Shown here piece by piece: positions 1 through 12,885 of a stretch of DNA of 64,000 bases (its first letter is position 1; the number at the start of each line of letters is the position of its first letter). The stretch comes from Bradysia coprophila. Its lineage: Eukaryota > Arthropoda > Insecta > Diptera > Sciaridae. The stretch is from the NCBI RefSeq assembly GCF_014529535.1, contig NW_023503302.1, positions 310,001-374,000 of the forward strand, written 5' to 3'. A program made the translations under genes and the position numbers. The notes below the pieces were generated by a model. The model did no database searches, was not told where the DNA came from, and saw only the letters and a program-made list of their open reading frames with translations.

Positions 1-645
1 ACTATTGAACGGTAATGTTGGGTCCACGATGGTCATACCACAATTTAATTCCCGGCAAACATTGTTAAATGGCGAGTTCGTTCCGTATTCAGTCCGCGAA
101 TATTTCATCCTTATAAATTACGGGTTTCTTACCGCTCGTTCTCCTGTATTAAGGTTCAATTGACTTCTCAGTTACGGAGAGTCGATACGTCCCGAAATAC
201 GCTGGTGCATCCATAGTACCGCCGAAGATACTCTACATCGATTTACTGATGCCATTCCTAACATTTTCATATTCCAATTGTGATCTGACCAACGATCCGT
301 ATAACAGTTTAGCGTAGTTCAAATTCCGTGCTTAACAAATCCTAGGTTCGCCTTTACTTTTTTTTCAACAGTTCTCTGTGTAATGCAAAGCTCATCTTCG
401 GATCCGTTGTAACGCCTAGGTCAGCAAGCTCGGACTGACTCAAAAAATCCCTTCGGGGAAAAATTCAAAAGGCCCTTCCGTTCGGGCGACTTTTTCCAAT
501 TAAGCCCTCGATTCGTATGACTGATTAATATTGTGTAACTTCCACAGTGTAAGTGAATCACACAGTTCTGCCACATCACACTGACAATTAAGACATTTAA
601 AAAAAGAAGATTGTGGAATAGCTCAAAAAACATAGCTAACGCCGA
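1..645. other. unclassified sequence at window edge
   Basis: No open frame with recognisable protein features was found on either strand. Base composition is less AT-rich than the flanks, so this could be a decayed mobile-element fragment. I cannot name it. Confidence 0.3.
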
Positions 646-1473
646 CCCGTACGAAACACCTATTCGTATCAAAAGCCTTTAATGTGAAACTCTTCATTTC
701 TCTTACTTCATTTTCTTCTCTGCTGAAAAACTATTCTCCCTTTAAAATCACTTACATTATCCACTCTTTGCCTTGTTATCATATACAACTAAATTGACGG
801 AGGCAATATAGACAGCCCCGTACGAAGACAAATTTCATAAATTCCTATTTAAACAGCTATATACCGCTATATTTAACTATATTTCACTATAAATAAACAT
901 TTCTAACGCAACTAGGGTGATGGGAACCTTCAATGCTTCAGAGTCAATGAAAGAAATTTTTTATATTTTGTAATTACTATTTTCATGTCGTTAACTCCAT
1001 TATTTTCGTCGAATAAAAAGATTATTCCCTTGACTGAAAGTCAGGGTCTTACACCAGAAAATACCGAAATATGTGGGTGACAAAAAAGTTCACTATGATT
1101 GAAAATGTATGAAATGGTATGAAAAACGTTAAATGTGGGTGACAAAAAATCGTTGAAGGCACGATAACTTGAGTAATTCTCAAGCAATTTGGATGAATCT
1201 GTTTTTTAAATATGTGGAATTAAAATCTCGAGGCTAAGTTCGAAGATGGGCAATGTGGGACGAAGGATCTGGAAGCTATCCAGGAAAAACAGGATTTTAC
1301 ACTGTTGATTATAGCCTCAATCGAAAAAGATTACTTTGATGAAATTTGATTTGGTTACGTAGTGTGTGTAAATCGTATAAGTATGTTCTCGATAGAGTTT
1401 ATTTAATAAGTGAAAAGAACAATTCCATCAGTCGATGTCCAGCTTTGAACCGGTAAACATCTCCTGCTAGCCA

Positions 1474-1742
1474 ATTATCAAATTTGATAGTTGAATATCA
1501 ACTTGATAGTTGACTATCAACTTGATAGTTGACTATCAATTTGATAGTTGACTATCAAATTTGATAGTTGACTATCAAATTTGATAGTTGACTATCAAAT
1601 TTGATAGTTGACTAGCAACTTGATGGTTGACTATCAAATTTGATAGTTGACTAACAACTTGATAGTTGACTATCAAATTTGATAGTTGACTATCAAATTT
1701 GATAGTTGACTAGCAACTTGATAGTTGACTAACAAATTTAAT
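1474..1742. repeat. 20-bp hairpin satellite, about 13 copies
   Basis: Tandem array with unit GATAGTTGACTATCAAATTT and a few variants, such as ACTTGATAGTTGACTATCA. Each unit contains the inverted arms GATAGT and ACTATC around a TG spacer. A relative of this array with changed but still pairing arms lies at 13333-13463. Confidence 0.85.
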
Positions 1743-1959
1743 GCGTCTACTACCAAAGAAAGATGTTTTTTTTACTCAAGGTCTTACGGCAGAAAAATGT
1801 CATGAGCACACTATGATTGAAAAGTGTAGGAAATTTTATGAAAAACGTTAAATGTAACCATCATTCTTTGTAGGCAATATAAGACATAAGTCATTCTCAA
1901 CAAATTTCTGAATATTTTTTTTAAATTCATTATTCCAACAATCAAACAAAATATGTTAC

Positions 1960-2710
1960 AACTCCCATACGAGTGTGAAGTTTGCGGCCAGAGCGAAGCG
2001 AGGGCCTTAATTCTCACGAGTCGTAATAATTTTATGGGATATTATATTCGACCAATAGAAAAATTCAATTTTACCGATAAAAATAATAAAATACCGATAG
2101 AAATGTGGTACATGTCACTGGCACCTCTTCAGTAAATCAGTAAAAAGTAAAAAAAAAATTGTCTTTCGTTCACTCTTTGTCGATTTTGGAAATATAAAGC
2201 AAAGGCGGGTCGTTCCTAGCGAATTCATCCTCTTACAAAATGTAACGAGAAGGCGTTTTGTTCGTTCCAAGGGAATTCATCCTTCTACAAAATGTAATGA
2301 GAAGGCGTTCTGTTCGTTCCTAGGGAATTCATCCTTTTACAAAATGTAACTTAAAGACGTTTTGTCGTTTTCTGAATCGACAAAAGTGAAGAAACGAAAA
2401 AAAAAAATTAAATAATTTATCGGTCGTTTATTACCATCCACATTTTATTCACGAGTGACGGTTTTGTAAAATACCGGGGACTTCCTTTTTGTACAAAACT
2501 GTAAGAGAAGAACATCTATCGGTTTTTTTTTTTAAATTTTTACCAAAGTGAAAGAGTCCTCTCATCGTTCCACATTTGTAAAACTTCGCATCTACTCTGA
2601 TTAAATATGACAAAATGGCAATCAAACAGAATAATAGATAGCTCATACGAGTGGGAAGTTTGCGGCCAGAGCGAAGCGAGGGCCGTAATTCACACGAGTC
2701 GCATTTTATT
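1960..2710. repeat. paired GC-rich motif plus three ~65-bp tandem units
   Basis: A ~60-bp block around GTTTGCGGCCAGAGCGAAGC occurs at about 1965-2025 and again at 2641-2702, each preceded by CATACGAGTG. Between them, at about 2200-2360, three diverged copies of a unit with GAATTCATCC and ACAAAATGTAA follow one another. No coding potential is seen. This may be a small mobile element with duplicated ends. Confidence 0.5.
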
Positions 2711-3999
2711 TACGATTTGTGGTTGATTGAAAATCTTGCTGCAAATTTACAAGAAAAATGAGAACTCAAAGATCATTCGATCTTCGAAGGTTTATTTGAA
2801 AAACTTTTTCTGTCAAATTTCGTTGTAATGTTTACAGTAATCGATATATTAAATGTAGGCATTTGTATCAGTGATGCTTCGGAAGTTCAACAATGAAATT
2901 GGTCAAAAATATATTGAAAAAAATTGTCAGTCAAGGGACTTGACCCGCCCAAAAGGTGGGACCTAGTATGAAAAATTTCACAGATAAATATATGCTATTA
3001 TATAGCACTATATGCCTGTATATAGCTCAATATAGCTGTATATAGGTATATATAGATGTCCGTATATGGAATCCCTGAAACCCCACACATAACAAATTAT
3101 TTCCATGTTAACAGAAACTCTCTAAGTATCATTTTTCCCAAGATATTTCTATTTTACTAAAATCCAATATGGCCGCCGGCAGCCATTTTCTTAGGAGACC
3201 GGAAATAGTACCGACGCTTTACATTCGTTAATACCTTTCAAACAAAAAAAAAATCATGAAATTCGGTCAAAATTTACTCGAGATATTGTCAAAATACACC
3301 ACGTTCACTGTACTTCCGAGTAGCCAGATAAGAGCTCACTCCAAGAGACCTAGCTCACGCTCCGGAGAACATAATTTCAAAACTTTTTTTTCCCTGATTG
3401 GTACGGTCAATACCTATCTAATAAAGCTAAAACGAACGAAATATGTTCAAATGTGGCCGACCTACAAGCAAAAACTGCTTGCCGCCCTGTGCCTGTTCCA
3501 CACCAAGGGGTCTAACTCACGAGTCGGTCATCCGATTTCCATAAACTTTTTTTTTGTCGATCGGTATTGTAAATAACTTTTATTTGACGTATCACTTACA
3601 AGTTTAACGTTTAAATGTCCGGAGATATCTTCGAAAAACCGTAAAGCACTTATTGGGCCACAGCTCGGGAGGGGTCGATCCAAAATCACTCATCTTCGAA
3701 CTTAGCCTGTCTTTTGACATTACCAAACGGGAAAAAAAAGAATTTTCAAAATCGGATGCGTTTTACTCAAGTTATCGTGCAGACGGACAGACGGACAGAC
3801 GGACATTTTTTTTTTCGCGGATTTGGCATCTCTAGACAACCACAATAGGTTTCCCCTCACTCAGGGAGTCCAATTCGACGTGTTACAAACGTATGCGTAA
3901 ACCTATAAGACCCCAGTACTTCGTACGGGTCTAAAAATTTCGAGGGGAAGGGGAATGTAAAAATGTACAACTAACAAAAATGTTATATAAAAAATTGCG

Positions 4000-4390
4000 C
4001 TCATATCGCTCGCTAATTTCTTCTTCGATCTCCAATCGAAATTTTTCTACTGACACCTTTCTGTTGATTTTTCTTCGATTTCCAAACAAAATTTTCCTAC
4101 TGAGGCCTTTCCCTCAATTTTTCCTTCGATTTCCTGCTGAAGCCTTTCTGTTAAATTTTGTCTTCGATTTCCTACTGAGGACTTTCTGTTAATTTTTCTT
4201 TGATTTACAATCGAAAATTTCCTACGGAGGCATTTCTGGAAAACAAACAAAAAGGCCTCAGTGGAAAAATTTCGATTGGGAAACAAAGAAAAAATTGAGA
4301 GAAAGGCTTCAGTAAGAAAATTTTAATTGGAAATTGAAGAAAGAATTAACGGAAAGACCTCAGTAGAAAAATTTCGATAGGGAAATTAAA
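4000..4390. repeat. inverted pair of short tandem arrays
   Basis: The stretch 4000-4230 repeats a ~30-45-bp unit containing TTCGATTTCC and CTACTGAGGCCTTTCTG. The stretch 4240-4390 carries the same unit in reverse complement (CAGTAGAAAAATTTCGAT). The whole block can fold on itself. It is non-coding. Confidence 0.6.
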
Positions 4391-5537
4391 GACTTTGTCT
4401 CTGTTCGCTAAAATGGACTTCATTTTTTTGAACAATAAATGGTTGAAATTCAAAAAAGGCCTCGTCGGAACTTCGCCTGACTAAGGCAAAAGGCCCTTCG
4501 GTAATCGCCCGAACGCCCAGTATGGCCAGTCCGGGCCTGTAGGTCTGGTATTTGTTCGACTCTCTGTATTTTATGTTGTAGTTCGCCATAATTGGATTTC
4601 TCTTATGGGAAAATGTCATTATTTTACATTTCTGAGTGTTTAATTCAAGGCAATTTTCGTCTCACCATTGTACGAACCGAGTGGTTACTCACTTAGCTGA
4701 TTAACATGATTAACCATTTGTTAATCAAGTGATTAACCACTCAATACTCAAGTCAAATGTCTTAAATCAGTTTCTAATCATAATAAATCAACTAGTAATA
4801 GCAATTTATCAAGTGTAATCAACGAAATTTCACTGATTTGACGAGATCCAATTTTTGCGTAATCAAAAAAACCCCTTGGTACGAACTTATCGATCTCTTC
4901 TTGCAACCATATTGTATCTGCTTTAACTTTGACAATCATTGATTTCTTTTTGTCGTCCGCGAAGTATACGTGTCCCTCGCTCAACATCTAAAGAATACAT
5001 TTCAACCACGGCAGAGTAACATAAACCAGGCGATAAACTTTACTCTGTCGCGATTTCAACATTTACATTAGGTAATTCACACTATGTCCTTTTATATCGT
5101 TTGGAAAAAATTCAAAATATTTTCGCAGCACCCTTCATATTTCTTGACCGGACTTTCTTTTTGCATGTATAACTCAATGATTTGGAAAAACTCTTAACCT
5201 ACTTAAAATTAATGAAACTTTCTCCAGCAATTTCATATCTTCCCGCCAATTTATTTTTCGTATTACGCAATAGCATACGTTAATGTTTTGCCCCATTGGC
5301 TTCGTGCAAAACATTAAAAGAATTTGCGGTACAAGTTGTACGTATGCGGCAGGGTATGTGAATGACATCACATGAGTATACTTAAGCACGTTATCTGTGT
5401 ACTTAATGCATATAAATGATCGATATAAATAAACAACACCCTTCGTACAACAAAATCGGTTCGGACAAGAAAAAAAAAGACAATTTCCAAATAATCCAAG
5501 TAATAAATTTGAGTGAAACTCAAACCGACAAAATAAA
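4391..5537. other. intergenic, nothing recognised
   Basis: AT-rich sequence with a short TTAATCA/TGATTAA-rich stretch near 4695-4745. It ends at the start of the SPIN90-like gene, so the last few hundred bases probably hold its promoter and 5' UTR. I see no gene. Confidence 0.4.
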
Positions 5538-8183
5538 ATGGAACAATGCAGTAGCTTAGTTATAGATGGTAAGTGAGCAGTGGAAATAAAAACAATAAAA
5601 AAAAAATTTTGGTGCATGGAAAATGTGCAAGAAAAATCTCTTTGAAGGACATGCTTTGCCTAATCAATGTCGATCTCCTGTTTTGCAGATAGTTTCGAGA
5701 TGCTCAAGGCCTTGTACGATTTCCAAGCAGTTTATCCAAAAACTATAAGTTTCTTTGAAGGTGAACATTTTATCTTACATCAAACCAGTGTGAAACAGCG
5801 AAATTGGTGGCAAGTCATTAACATGAAAGGGTCGATAGGATTTGTGCCATCAAATTACGTAAATAAGATTAAGGTATGCGATCATTGCATCTTCAATGTT
5901 TTTGGGACAATAACCAGGCTTTTTTGTTGAATGCAATAGGTAAAGCCAACCTTTCTACTGGGATTCCTGGAATCGGTCTTAGAATTTTTGAAATTGTCCA
6001 AGGACGAAGATATTAACGGAATCATTACTAGAACAGAACTGATCGAAAGACTAGAAGCCAAAAAAACGCAAGTCAAACTATCTGCCAAAGTGAGTGGAGG
6101 GTGGAATTGCAGCTCTTGTTGTGAAATTAATTTTGTTTTGTGATTTAAGGCCCTTGAAAGTGATAATGACAGTGTGGGAAGTTATGAGAACATACCAAAC
6201 GGTCAAATAAAAACGAGTGAGTCAGTTGCCAAATCAGAAGTACCCGCAAGCACAAATGCACCCCCAATAATAAAGGAAAGTCCGTCAGTCACATCTAGTT
6301 TGGGGAAACCCGAAGAGCTGGTCACACCATCGACAGCACATGACAATAGCATCACATCTGATCCGTCTGAAGCGACAAATACGATTAGCGACGATGCCAC
6401 AGTTCTGATCAAGACGGTCAAATTAAGTCAACCGAAAACAGCATCGCCCAGCACGTCCAATGAGGACACAACCACATACGAATCAAATGACAAGACAAAA
6501 AAATGTGCCAAAACGAAGCAAGTGCAGCAATTGGAAGTGAGCCAAATCGAAGTGTATCAAATATTGGGTATGGACTGACTGAATGCGATAAATCGGAAAA
6601 CAAAATTTGGAACTTTTGTTATGACGTCATCGTTTTTAACTCAATTTTCAGATTCAATCCGTCAAACGACCAACCTTAGCCACGAACTGTCGTGTGTGGC
6701 GTTGAAAGTGGTGCTGTCCGAAATAGAAACCATTTATTCCACTCCGGTGTTGGAGTTCATTGAACCGATCGCGAAGCATTTCACCGCAGAACAGTTATCG
6801 GCACCGGACGAATTTATCGAGCATACGCACGATTCGCACAGATTGAAACTGATATTCGGCCAGTTGGCCGAGTGTAAAAACGATTCGGAGCAGCGGACCT
6901 GGATGTTGCACGAGGATGAAGATTATATTGTGCAGTTTCTGACCGAACTGATTGATATATTGGTGAGTGTTGACATTGCCGCTTTCGTGCTTTCGTGTTT
7001 TACCATTCCGGATTTCCTAGAAAAATGCCGACAAAAAGGTGTGTCGATTCGAATTGTCCTGCGACCAGTACCAAAGCATTTACAATTTAATTCAGTACTA
7101 TCAAATGGAGACGCGATGGCGCATCAAAACTCTGATTCTGCAAGCATTCAAGGCACTGTGCTACCTGGATAAGAACGCAATTGAAGTGTTGTTAATGTCA
7201 GTACTGCCGTTAGAACTGGTAATTTCCTTTGTCCTATACGAACACTTGTACTGGCGCCGTAGCTTGAGATTGTAATCTATTCAAGGTAAACGACATCAAA
7301 TGCAACTCGTCGGATTTGAACCGTCTCAAAGACCTGTCATTAATGCTAACAATGATCTATGCCACCGGACTGAAAATGCCAACATCCCATCCAGGTAATT
7401 ACCAAGGTTTTTTTGAATGGAAATGGATCCTTTGTTGAGATCCCGTTTTAATTGTTCGTTGAATTCAACAGAGCACATTGGAACGGAATTCATTCTCTTC
7501 ATACTGGACATAATTGAAATTCCGCCCGAAGCGGATGTCCTTGAAATCATTCCTGACATTATGATCAACCTGATTTTATCGTTGAATCTGCAATTCGAAC
7601 ATTTTGCTGACAATTTCATTTTGAATGCGATGCAGAAAATATCATCAGCAAAGACATTCACCGAAAAGATTTTGGTTCTACTGAATCGAGAAGGTAGGTC
7701 GTTGCTTGTGATGATGTGTCTACAATATATGTATCACATTCGCCCACAATTTTTCCAGAGGATCCGCTGAATATTTTCGACCATTCAACACCGCCGATCA
7801 ATTCGGTGCTGAAGATGTTTGTCGACCTGTTCATTGCACCGGAAACGGCGAATCTATTCTACACAAACGACAACAAAGTATTGATTGACATTCTAGTAAG
7901 ACAGTTATCTGATCTGTCGGCCGGAGATCCGGTTAGTATTTTCACTTCGATTTTTTTTTTGTTGCTTTGAATAAACGAAATTCTTCGACAGCTACGACGT
8001 TGGTATTTGGAACTATGTCGACGCATCGTACGGAACACAAATTATGCCGAACATTCGCACCGAAAATCCGATTTGATGAAAATTTTCACAAGAATATTCT
8101 GCGAAGAAACGGAGTGTAGCTTAAAGGACCAGAAATTAGTGAGAGAAATAGCGAACGAGTTTCCGCAAATATTCAAAGCTTAA
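5538..8183 (+). CDS. SH3-domain SPIN90/NCKIPSD-like actin regulator
   Basis: Ten exons join in phase: 5538-5568, 5689-5873, 5940-6089, 6150-6567, 6652-6962, 7021-7218, 7286-7394, 7472-7693, 7759-7931 and 7992-8183. All introns are GT-AG, and the product is about 662 residues. An N-terminal SH3 domain (residues ~14-72, with ALYDF, NWWQV and GFVPSNYV) is followed by a Ser/Thr-rich linker encoded by exon 4. A long helical C-terminal region (~250-660) resembles the leucine-rich domain of SPIN90/DIP/WISH, a family of ~720 residues in mammals. Known members bind Arp2/3 and help seed unbranched actin filaments; that role is inferred here. Start choice: the ATG at 5538 is followed after ten codons by a good GTAAGT donor, and exon 2 continues directly into the SH3. 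The model looks complete and intact. Confidence 0.85.
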
Positions 8184-8462
8184 AGCAAGTTGGTAGTTTT
8201 GTTGTTGTGTTTAGACCCGCGGTTCGAGTAAGTACTTGTAAATTGAATAATTTTCTGTTGTTTTCTCGTCACCTGTACAAATATTTTCATTTTAAAGAAG
8301 AAGAAAAAAAGAAATTTTTCCGTTTTGTGATACAATTGGTAACTTAATGTAGGAACCATGCTAATGTCGTGCTTTTCTTTTTGTAAATAACTGAACTTAC
8401 TTGCATGAACGAGTAAATTTTTGATTTTTAAACAAATGCTTTGTACGGATTTTAATAAGTGA

Positions 8463-8714
8463 GGACGTGCCTCCTTACAATACAATCAATCACTAGGTAA
8501 AAAAAATGTGAAACTTTTGCTGTGTTCACTGGTGGAACATATCTCCGTTGGTCCCTTACACCCCTGGCTTCAACGGAAGTTCTCCAATAAAAACGATGTT
8601 CAAGTGTGTGTGAAAATAACCTCCTCGACATTGCACAACAGATCAATAAAGTTGATGTTTGACAGCACAGCCTCCGAGCGCTTTGTCGAGTCACTCGAGG
8701 TCTCCATTCCATAA
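8463..8714 (+). CDS. possible orphan coding fragment
   Basis: An open stretch of about 83 codons ending in TAA lies ~280 bp after the SPIN90-like gene. It is more GC-rich than its flanks and reads as protein-like (for example KNDVQVCVKITSS and MFDSTASERFVESLEV). No good start codon is present and I do not recognise a family. It may be a terminal exon, a decayed duplicate or chance. Confidence 0.2.
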   Translation, partial: GRASLQYNQSLGKKNVKLLLCSLVEHISVGPLHPWLQRKFSNKNDVQVCVKITSSTLHNRSIKLMFDSTASERFVESLEVSIP

Positions 8715-9788
8715 TTTTAAAGAAAGAATAAAATCGTTTACGGTAGCTGTCGCTGAAGCCAGGGATGATAGGGACCCAACCTGTTTTGCCTAGTGAATTT
8801 TACTTTGCAATTCGTGCCATATTCGTATTATTAAATCAAAACTGTTTACGGCACAGTGAATCGTTAACCTTGAGCGTTGTATGTTGGTGACTGAAATGAA
8901 AATTAATATCAAGCACGTCTGCATTGGTTAATGTTAGAGATGCAGGAACCGATTGGTATGCAAGGAGATTTTACCGTTTCGATTGTATTGCAACAACGAA
9001 TGACCATTTCATAGCAATTTCTTCTCATGAGATACAGTTCTTAATTGACTGCAACGAGATATTCTTTCTCAGAAACAGTATCATTGTAACAATTTCCCAT
9101 GTTATCATTTTACGAAGTAGCAAGCGTGGCATAGCATTACATTCATAATCATTGAATCATAAGGATATTCAAGTGTTGGATGGAAAACTTTATTAGTTTT
9201 AGCTTACTATTTGCTCGTCGCTGATCGTCATCGATAACAGATGACTAGCCCTTTCTGAAAGGTTCAAGAATCCAACCGAAAGTTTGTTGTGACTTGACCT
9301 TCTCAGTGATTCCTCGTCTTGCACCACCAAGCTGTGAACCCAATTAAATTTTCTAGACCACTGTGTGACCTTCAAAAAACGTTTGTTAAATTGGGTGATT
9401 GGGCCCGTCATATCGGAATATCTGAACTCACTTTTGTGAATGAAAATTAAATGGATTTAATTCTCAAAAGTGTACGGAAACGAAAAATAAATGATGCCAC
9501 AAGCTTAGTTTCTTCCAGCTGGATATGGATTTTAAAGTTGGTAAAATCGACCAGCCCTACTAGAATTATTTAGAAATCGTCTTGCATAACAGTCGATTAC
9601 CATTCCATAATTTTTGTGACGCACTTAAGATGTTCCAATCCGATATCCGCATAAACATTAGTCACCAATTATGCTTCTGATATTAGTTTTCAAATTAGTG
9701 ACCTACATGACGAGTACACCAGGGCACCAATTACTGCAGCTATATGATTTCCAAAATCGATCCTTTAATTTCTAAATATAGTAAGAGT

Positions 9789-9820
9789 GTGTGTGTGTGT
9801 GTGAGAGAGAGAGATAGAGA
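9789..9820. repeat. (GT)n(GA)n microsatellite
   Basis: A run of GTGTGTGTGT followed directly by GAGAGAGAGA. Confidence 0.9.
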
Positions 9821-11157
9821 CATATTTGAATAAATGTATAGAATTCCGCTAGGGCCTACTCAAATGCAGGGAAAAATTAAGAAAACCAAAGTAATAAATT
9901 GAACATCAACAAGTAAAACGATAAATGGGTAAAATCGTAATCACTAAACGCTTTTTTGTAAATAAAATTCTGTTCCGAAATTAAATTACAATTCAAACAC
10001 CATTTTTCGTGTGGATATTTATAATTGATTATATCTGTCTAAATTCTTGATGTTATGAACAGTTTACTTTAAAGAAGAAACTATTTTTTTGTTGCAAATT
10101 AGTCGTTTGATCGTAATAGGTATTTGTTGTGTTCTCGAACGAACAACCAAAAACTCTTAATGAATCTGTAGTAGGAAGGCATGATTCGTTTTAGAAAGTC
10201 AGATGGATGGATGTGTGTATCTTTAGTGATAGTAAATCAAAATTTTGGACAATTGTTATCTGGTCGTCCTCTGTGGATAAAACTAATTTTCTTAATTGAT
10301 TTTCAAGCAAAAAATAGCCGATACGCTTAGAATTTAAAATTCACTCTACCTGTGGAACTAGTCTTCATTTTTACAATAAAAACATTTTAAAACAAAGAAG
10401 ATATTTTACGATCACAACAACACAATTAATTGAAGCAAATTTTATCGCCGGTTTAAAATTTTATATCGAAACAATTCGATTCCAAAGGATTCAATTTTTA
10501 AAATAGAAAAAATTATTTCCGAAACTAGCACAATCGTTAAACTAAATTTTATTCTTCTCTGAAAAATATAATCAACCAAAACAGCTGAAAAAATCACACG
10601 TTCTCCTTACCTCGAATCAACGTATAATACTCACAATTATATTTAAAAACTTTATCGCAGCTCAAGTAGATGCACTTATTGATGCAGTCAAGTTCGCATA
10701 TCAGCCGTGGATGTTTTTCCCAATCTTCGACGATTGAGGAAAAAATACGAAATTCAGGAGATTTATCTTGCAGAATCTCTGATTATTTATCTGCAAGCCT
10801 TCAGTTAAAAAAAAACTTAGAAACCTTTCCAGGGTCGAATGAATATATACGTACATATACATACGTACATATATCATTAAAATTGTTATATTTTGCGTTT
10901 GTGATGCAATAGTACATGTTATAAGGAAGTATAAAGGAGATGTGTCCGAATACGAGTGCTTGCGCGAGTGTTAGTCTCTTATATACTTTCTATCAGTAAT
11001 TTACTAGTACATACCACAGTAATAACGTAACTTTAATTGCATTTGCATATTTCTATTGTCTCCCCAGAGGTCTTATGTACAATTGTACTCCGTACGCGAT
11101 AAAATCGTATTGGTGTTAATATTCAATGAATCCTTATCAATTATTATTACAATTATT

Positions 11158-11302
11158 AAACCAATAGCCTATGCAGAATCAGCAACAGCTGAATATCTCC
11201 AGCTGGTCGACAAAGACAATACCTTTGTATCGAAAACAATTCAAAGGCATTGATCAGCTGGTGAAGTTCCGCTGTTGCTGATTCTGCATAAGCCTTTGGT
11301 CT
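11158..11302. mobile_element. short MITE with ~25-bp TIRs
   Basis: The left arm TATGCAGAATCAGCAACAGC and its near-perfect reverse complement GCTGTTGCTGATTCTGCATA bracket ~100 bp. A shared inner CAGCTGGT/CAGCTG pair lies inside. There is no coding frame. Confidence 0.7.
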
Positions 11303-12291
11303 ACAAGCTGTATTGTCGTTGTTGACGATAATAGATGTCTAGTCATTTCTGCAAGGTTATATTGCTTCACTCACTAGCTTTCTTGGGGATATTTAGGTTA
11401 ACTAGCTAAAGAGATTTGTTCTAAAGCTTAGCTCTCAAACATTATAGTAACTGTTGACTTAACATCTCTCAACAGTTACACATTATAGTAAGAGACCATA
11501 GACAAAAGTAAAGTAATTATTTGGAAACGCAAAAAACTGACCGTGATTTGTTTATGTAAATTCACATGTAACGAGTGATTTTTTGTTCAACGAGGAAAGA
11601 AAATTCGGAAACTGCATTTCTGGGATGTTGTTTCACGCGATTTCCAACGTTTTTACCGAGCTAAACTCAACGTTTTTCACAACAAAGGCTTCCGAAGTTT
11701 CAGCGGAGTGGCCTGCGTTGTCCACGGTCGTTTGAGAAAAGACTATAGTTTTCGGTGCTTTAACAAGATGCATCACTGACATTTTTTTTCCTACGGCTGA
11801 CAGGAATTAAATCTTTTACTCATCTCCATACAAGCATTACAACGATTTGTTAAGTTTGAAAATTGTCGCATTTTGTATGATTCCTCCAGGCATTTATTGC
11901 GGGCATTTAATTTCTCTGAATCAATCGATCGAATTTTCATCTATATAATCCGAATCTATAAGACGATATTGTGTGTTGTCGGATTGTAATACTAAAACAA
12001 TAATAACAGATTTATCATCATTTTATCTAAAAAAAGCAAAGAAAATATAAAATTTTATTCCAGAAATTTTTTAAATTAATCTCAAACGTTTGTTGTAGTT
12101 GAAATATATAGTTTATTTATGTAAGAATTTAAGTTTGTTGTAGATTAAAATTAACTTTTAACATTTAACAAATCAATATATTGGAAGGAGAAATATAGAA
12201 ATATTTGAAAAGAATTTCGGAATCTGGTTTTTTGTAAAAAAAAATGCATCTATCAGAGAACGTTTCGTCGATTCCCATTAATCAATGGTAG

Positions 12292-12549
12292 TTACATAGG
12301 TGGAAAGTTAACAAAAATCCCTCTGCACCCGTTCCGCATACTCTCCCATACGACTTCGTCTTCGTATTTTTTTATAACCTTTTTCTTATGGTTGAGGGGT
12401 GTGGTTCGAAGTGTTGATGTTCGACTAAATTGATCTACTAATTGATCATTTTCATCATCACCTTCGTAATCATCTTCCTTTTCCTCTTCGGCTGGTTGGT
12501 TGAATGGCGGCACAACTTGGACGTTGGTATGTTTTATAATGCTGAAAAA
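12292..12549 (-). CDS. candidate terminal exon, acidic then basic
   Basis: On the minus strand a good acceptor (CTTTTTCAG near 12549) opens an uninterrupted frame of ~85 codons ending in a stop at 12292. It encodes an acidic stretch (EEEKEDDYEGDDEND), then NHKKKVIKKYEDEVVW and a C-terminus FVNFPPM. Upstream on the same strand (about 12735-12570) another frame encodes a hydrophobic segment with MVVVLINALTFNFYM, but I cannot join it in phase. The family is not recognised. It could be the 3' end of a decayed or distant gene. Confidence 0.3.
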   Translation of the reverse strand, partial: FFSIIKHTNVQVVPPFNQPAEEEKEDDYEGDDENDQLVDQFSRTSTLRTTPLNHKKKVIKKYEDEVVWESMRNGCRGIFVNFPPM

Positions 12550-12737
12550 GAATGGTTAAAAATTATTCATTATAATAGCGGCTGTGATGGAATTCAGAAT
12601 TTTCATATAAAAGTTAAAAGTCAACGCGTTGATTAGAACAACGACCATAACGGATGTATAGAGCTCAGCAAGGCCTATCACCATACACCTGATTTGGCTT
12701 TGGCAAGCGGCTGTGCTGGCTTAAATTACGCTTTTTA

Positions 12738-12855
12738 GGTCTTTTTTCCATAGGAAAAAAAGACCTGTTGTGGGCACTTCATCTGTCCGTCCGTCCGTCC
12801 GTCCGTCCGTCCGTCCGTCCGTCCGTCCGTCTGTCCGTCCGTCCGTCCGTCTGTG
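12738..12855. repeat. hairpin followed by (GTCC)n
   Basis: AGGTCTTTTTTCC and GGAAAAAAAGACCT form a hairpin at 12738-12770. A GTCC tetranucleotide array follows at ~12785-12855. Similar GGACAGAC runs, in the other orientation, occur near 3780-3805 and 37475-37520 inside composite repeats. Confidence 0.7.
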
Positions 12856-12885
12856 TCACAAATAAAATGTGATTGATAAAAGTTA

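Larger units (their letters stand above)
814..3932. mobile_element. TIR element, AGCCCCGTACGAAG family, with nested inserts
   Basis: The left end reads AGCCCCGTACGAAG and the right end CTTCGTACGGGTCT, which are inverted matches. The interior at about 2960-3930 holds short TATA-rich runs, a segment around ATGGCCGCCGGCAGCCAT, and a GGACAGAC tetranucleotide-like run near 3780-3805. The stretch 640-890 and the stretch 2960-3930 reappear in reverse orientation at about 36.35-38.45 kb, while 900-2950 does not. That middle stretch, which includes a satellite, is therefore probably a later insertion. No intact coding frame is visible, so the element looks non-autonomous or decayed. The superfamily is not determined. 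Confidence 0.5.
8715..12291. other. intergenic, AT-rich, with microsatellite and one MITE
   Basis: No gene is supported. It contains a (GT)n(GA)n microsatellite at about 9789-9820 and a small inverted-repeat element at 11158-11302. The rest is unremarkable AT-rich sequence. Confidence 0.4.

Noticed and set aside
1474-1742. Possible CRISPR-like array
   Set aside because: Units are directly adjacent with no spacers, and the genome is eukaryotic. It is a satellite.
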